64,000 bases of DNA, taken from positions 124,001 through 188,000 of the forward strand of contig CAWFMF010000004.1 in NCBI GenBank assembly GCA_963816985.1, in the 5' to 3' direction. Source of the stretch: JAIVJM01 sp963816985 (GTDB lineage Bacteria > Acidobacteriota > Blastocatellia > Pyrinomonadales > Pyrinomonadaceae). Positions 63,460 through 64,000 of this stretch are shown here, piece after piece (position 1 is the first letter of the stretch; each line of letters begins with the position of its first letter). The position numbers and the translations under genes were made by a program. The notes below the pieces were generated by a model. The model had not been told where the DNA came from, did not search any database, and saw only the letters and a list, made by a program, of their open reading frames with translations.

Positions 63460-64000
63460 ATGAGCGACACACGACTCGACCTGCTCATCATCGGCGCGGG
63501 GCCGGCGGGGCTCTCGGCGGCGGATGCCGCGGCGCGCGAGGGTCTCGACTACCTCGTCATCGAGAAGGGGCTCATCGCCGACACCATCTATCACTACCCG
63601 GTCGGCCTCACCGTCTTCTCCACCGTCAACGAGCTTGAGCTGCGCGAAGGGACTCTGCATCCCTGCCGCGAGAAGCCGACGCGCGAGGAGCTGCTCTCCT
63701 ACTACGTCCGCTTCGCGCTCGAAGAGAACCTGCGCATCAACACCGAAGAAGAGGTCACGGCCATCGAGCCCGCCGCCGGGGCCGAGGGCTTCGTCGTCGA
63801 GACGACGCGCTCGCGCTACGAGGCCGCGCGCGTCCTCGTCGCCACGGGCGCGGGCGGTCGCCCTCGACGCCTCCACGTCCCCGGCGAAGACCTCCCGAAA
63901 GTCCAACACCGCTTCCACGAGCCCTTCCCCTTCGTCCGCAAGGAAGCGCTCGTCGTCGGCGGCGGAAATAGCGCCGCCGAGGCCGCGCTCTTCCTCTCCG
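63460..64000 (+). CDS. YpdA-like FAD-dependent (bacillithiol-disulfide) reductase, partial
   Basis: The frame runs from ATG 63460 to the window end (180 residues). The N-terminal Rossmann motif LDLLIIGAGPAGLSAADAA binds FAD. LDYLVIEKGLIADTIYHYPVGLTVFSTVNELEL is the characteristic YpdA/Bdr segment. A second dinucleotide site begins at ALVVGGGNSAAEAALFLS (NADPH-binding). YpdA reduces bacillithiol disulfide using NADPH. This agrees with bshC at 52352. It follows the patatin gene by 24 bases on the same strand. Some family members have other substrates, so the reductase role is inferred by context. Confidence 0.9.
   Translation, partial: MSDTRLDLLIIGAGPAGLSAADAAAREGLDYLVIEKGLIADTIYHYPVGLTVFSTVNELELREGTLHPCREKPTREELLSYYVRFALEENLRINTEEEVTAIEPAAGAEGFVVETTRSRYEAARVLVATGAGGRPRRLHVPGEDLPKVQHRFHEPFPFVRKEALVVGGGNSAAEAALFLS

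Noticed and set aside
62680..63918. 412-codon minus-strand frame across the patatin end and the YpdA-like gene
   Set aside because: Both plus-strand genes have conserved motifs, and the minus-strand frame has none.

Overview
The window is a GC-rich bacterial chromosome segment. It most resembles Acidobacteriota of the Blastocatellia (subdivision 4) type. This is inferred from gene content: zinc-ribbon, FHA and Ser/Thr-kinase signalling genes, Pro/Thr-rich linkers, bacillithiol genes (bshC and a YpdA-like reductase), a methylmalonyl-CoA mutase catalytic subunit without its B12 domain, MacB-type permeases, and an atpD-atpC pair away from the other ATP synthase genes. No rRNA, complete tRNA or CRISPR array was seen.

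Layout. 1-1.9 kb: end of a caspase-like protein, a nested palindrome, a PolX-like HhH protein and a zincin-like hypothetical. 1.9-9.0 kb: a minus-strand signalling cluster of three FHA proteins (one a SpoIIE phosphatase, one a Ser/Thr kinase), an RDD membrane protein and a zinc-ribbon TPR protein. 9.5-16.4 kb: a MacA/MacB-like export system interrupted by an EEP-family nuclease/phosphatase. 16.5-19.8 kb: a YIP1 membrane protein and two peptide-ABC ATPases. 19.9-24.2 kb: a DUF433/DUF5615 toxin-antitoxin pair, methylmalonyl-CoA mutase, a transglycosylase-like protein and small proteins. 24.4-36.6 kb: atpD, atpC, ruvB, a POTRA protein, pdxJ, a glycosyltransferase, a methyltransferase, an S41 protease, a TRAFs-binding-domain protein and rlmI. 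36.8-39.5 kb: a peroxiredoxin with an in-frame TGA at its active site (probable selenocysteine), a tiny membrane protein, a GrdB-like protein and pfkA. 39.6-47.1 kb: an IS5-family element, an HD-GYP regulator, greA, a HigBA-like pair, a nucleotidyltransferase, a TerC protein, a CDP-alcohol phosphatidyltransferase and hypotheticals. 47.2-57.3 kb: biotin carboxylase (frameshifted) plus biotin carrier, a HAD phosphatase, mutL, bshC, a DapA-family aldolase and an outer-membrane-like protein. 57.7-64 kb: a second IS5-family element, a giant frameshifted patatin phospholipase and the start of a YpdA-like reductase.

The most striking non-coding feature is a family of at least 15 intergenic hairpins whose arms are built from tandem degenerate 7-bp units. 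The unit sequence differs between loci but the 7-bp period and inverted layout are shared. They abut or overlap stop codons and several lie directly before start codons that lack a Shine-Dalgarno sequence. One is split by an IS, one is nested inside a terminator-like palindrome, and two have arms with the same heptamers in a different order. A second dispersed palindrome family occurs three times (1096, 23557, 36660).

Linked biology. The probable selenoprotein peroxiredoxin has no other cysteine and resembles one-Cys AhpE enzymes, so it needs an external thiol. Bacillithiol genes in the same window are a plausible source. The biotin carboxylase/carrier pair and the methylmalonyl-CoA mutase fit propionyl-CoA metabolism.
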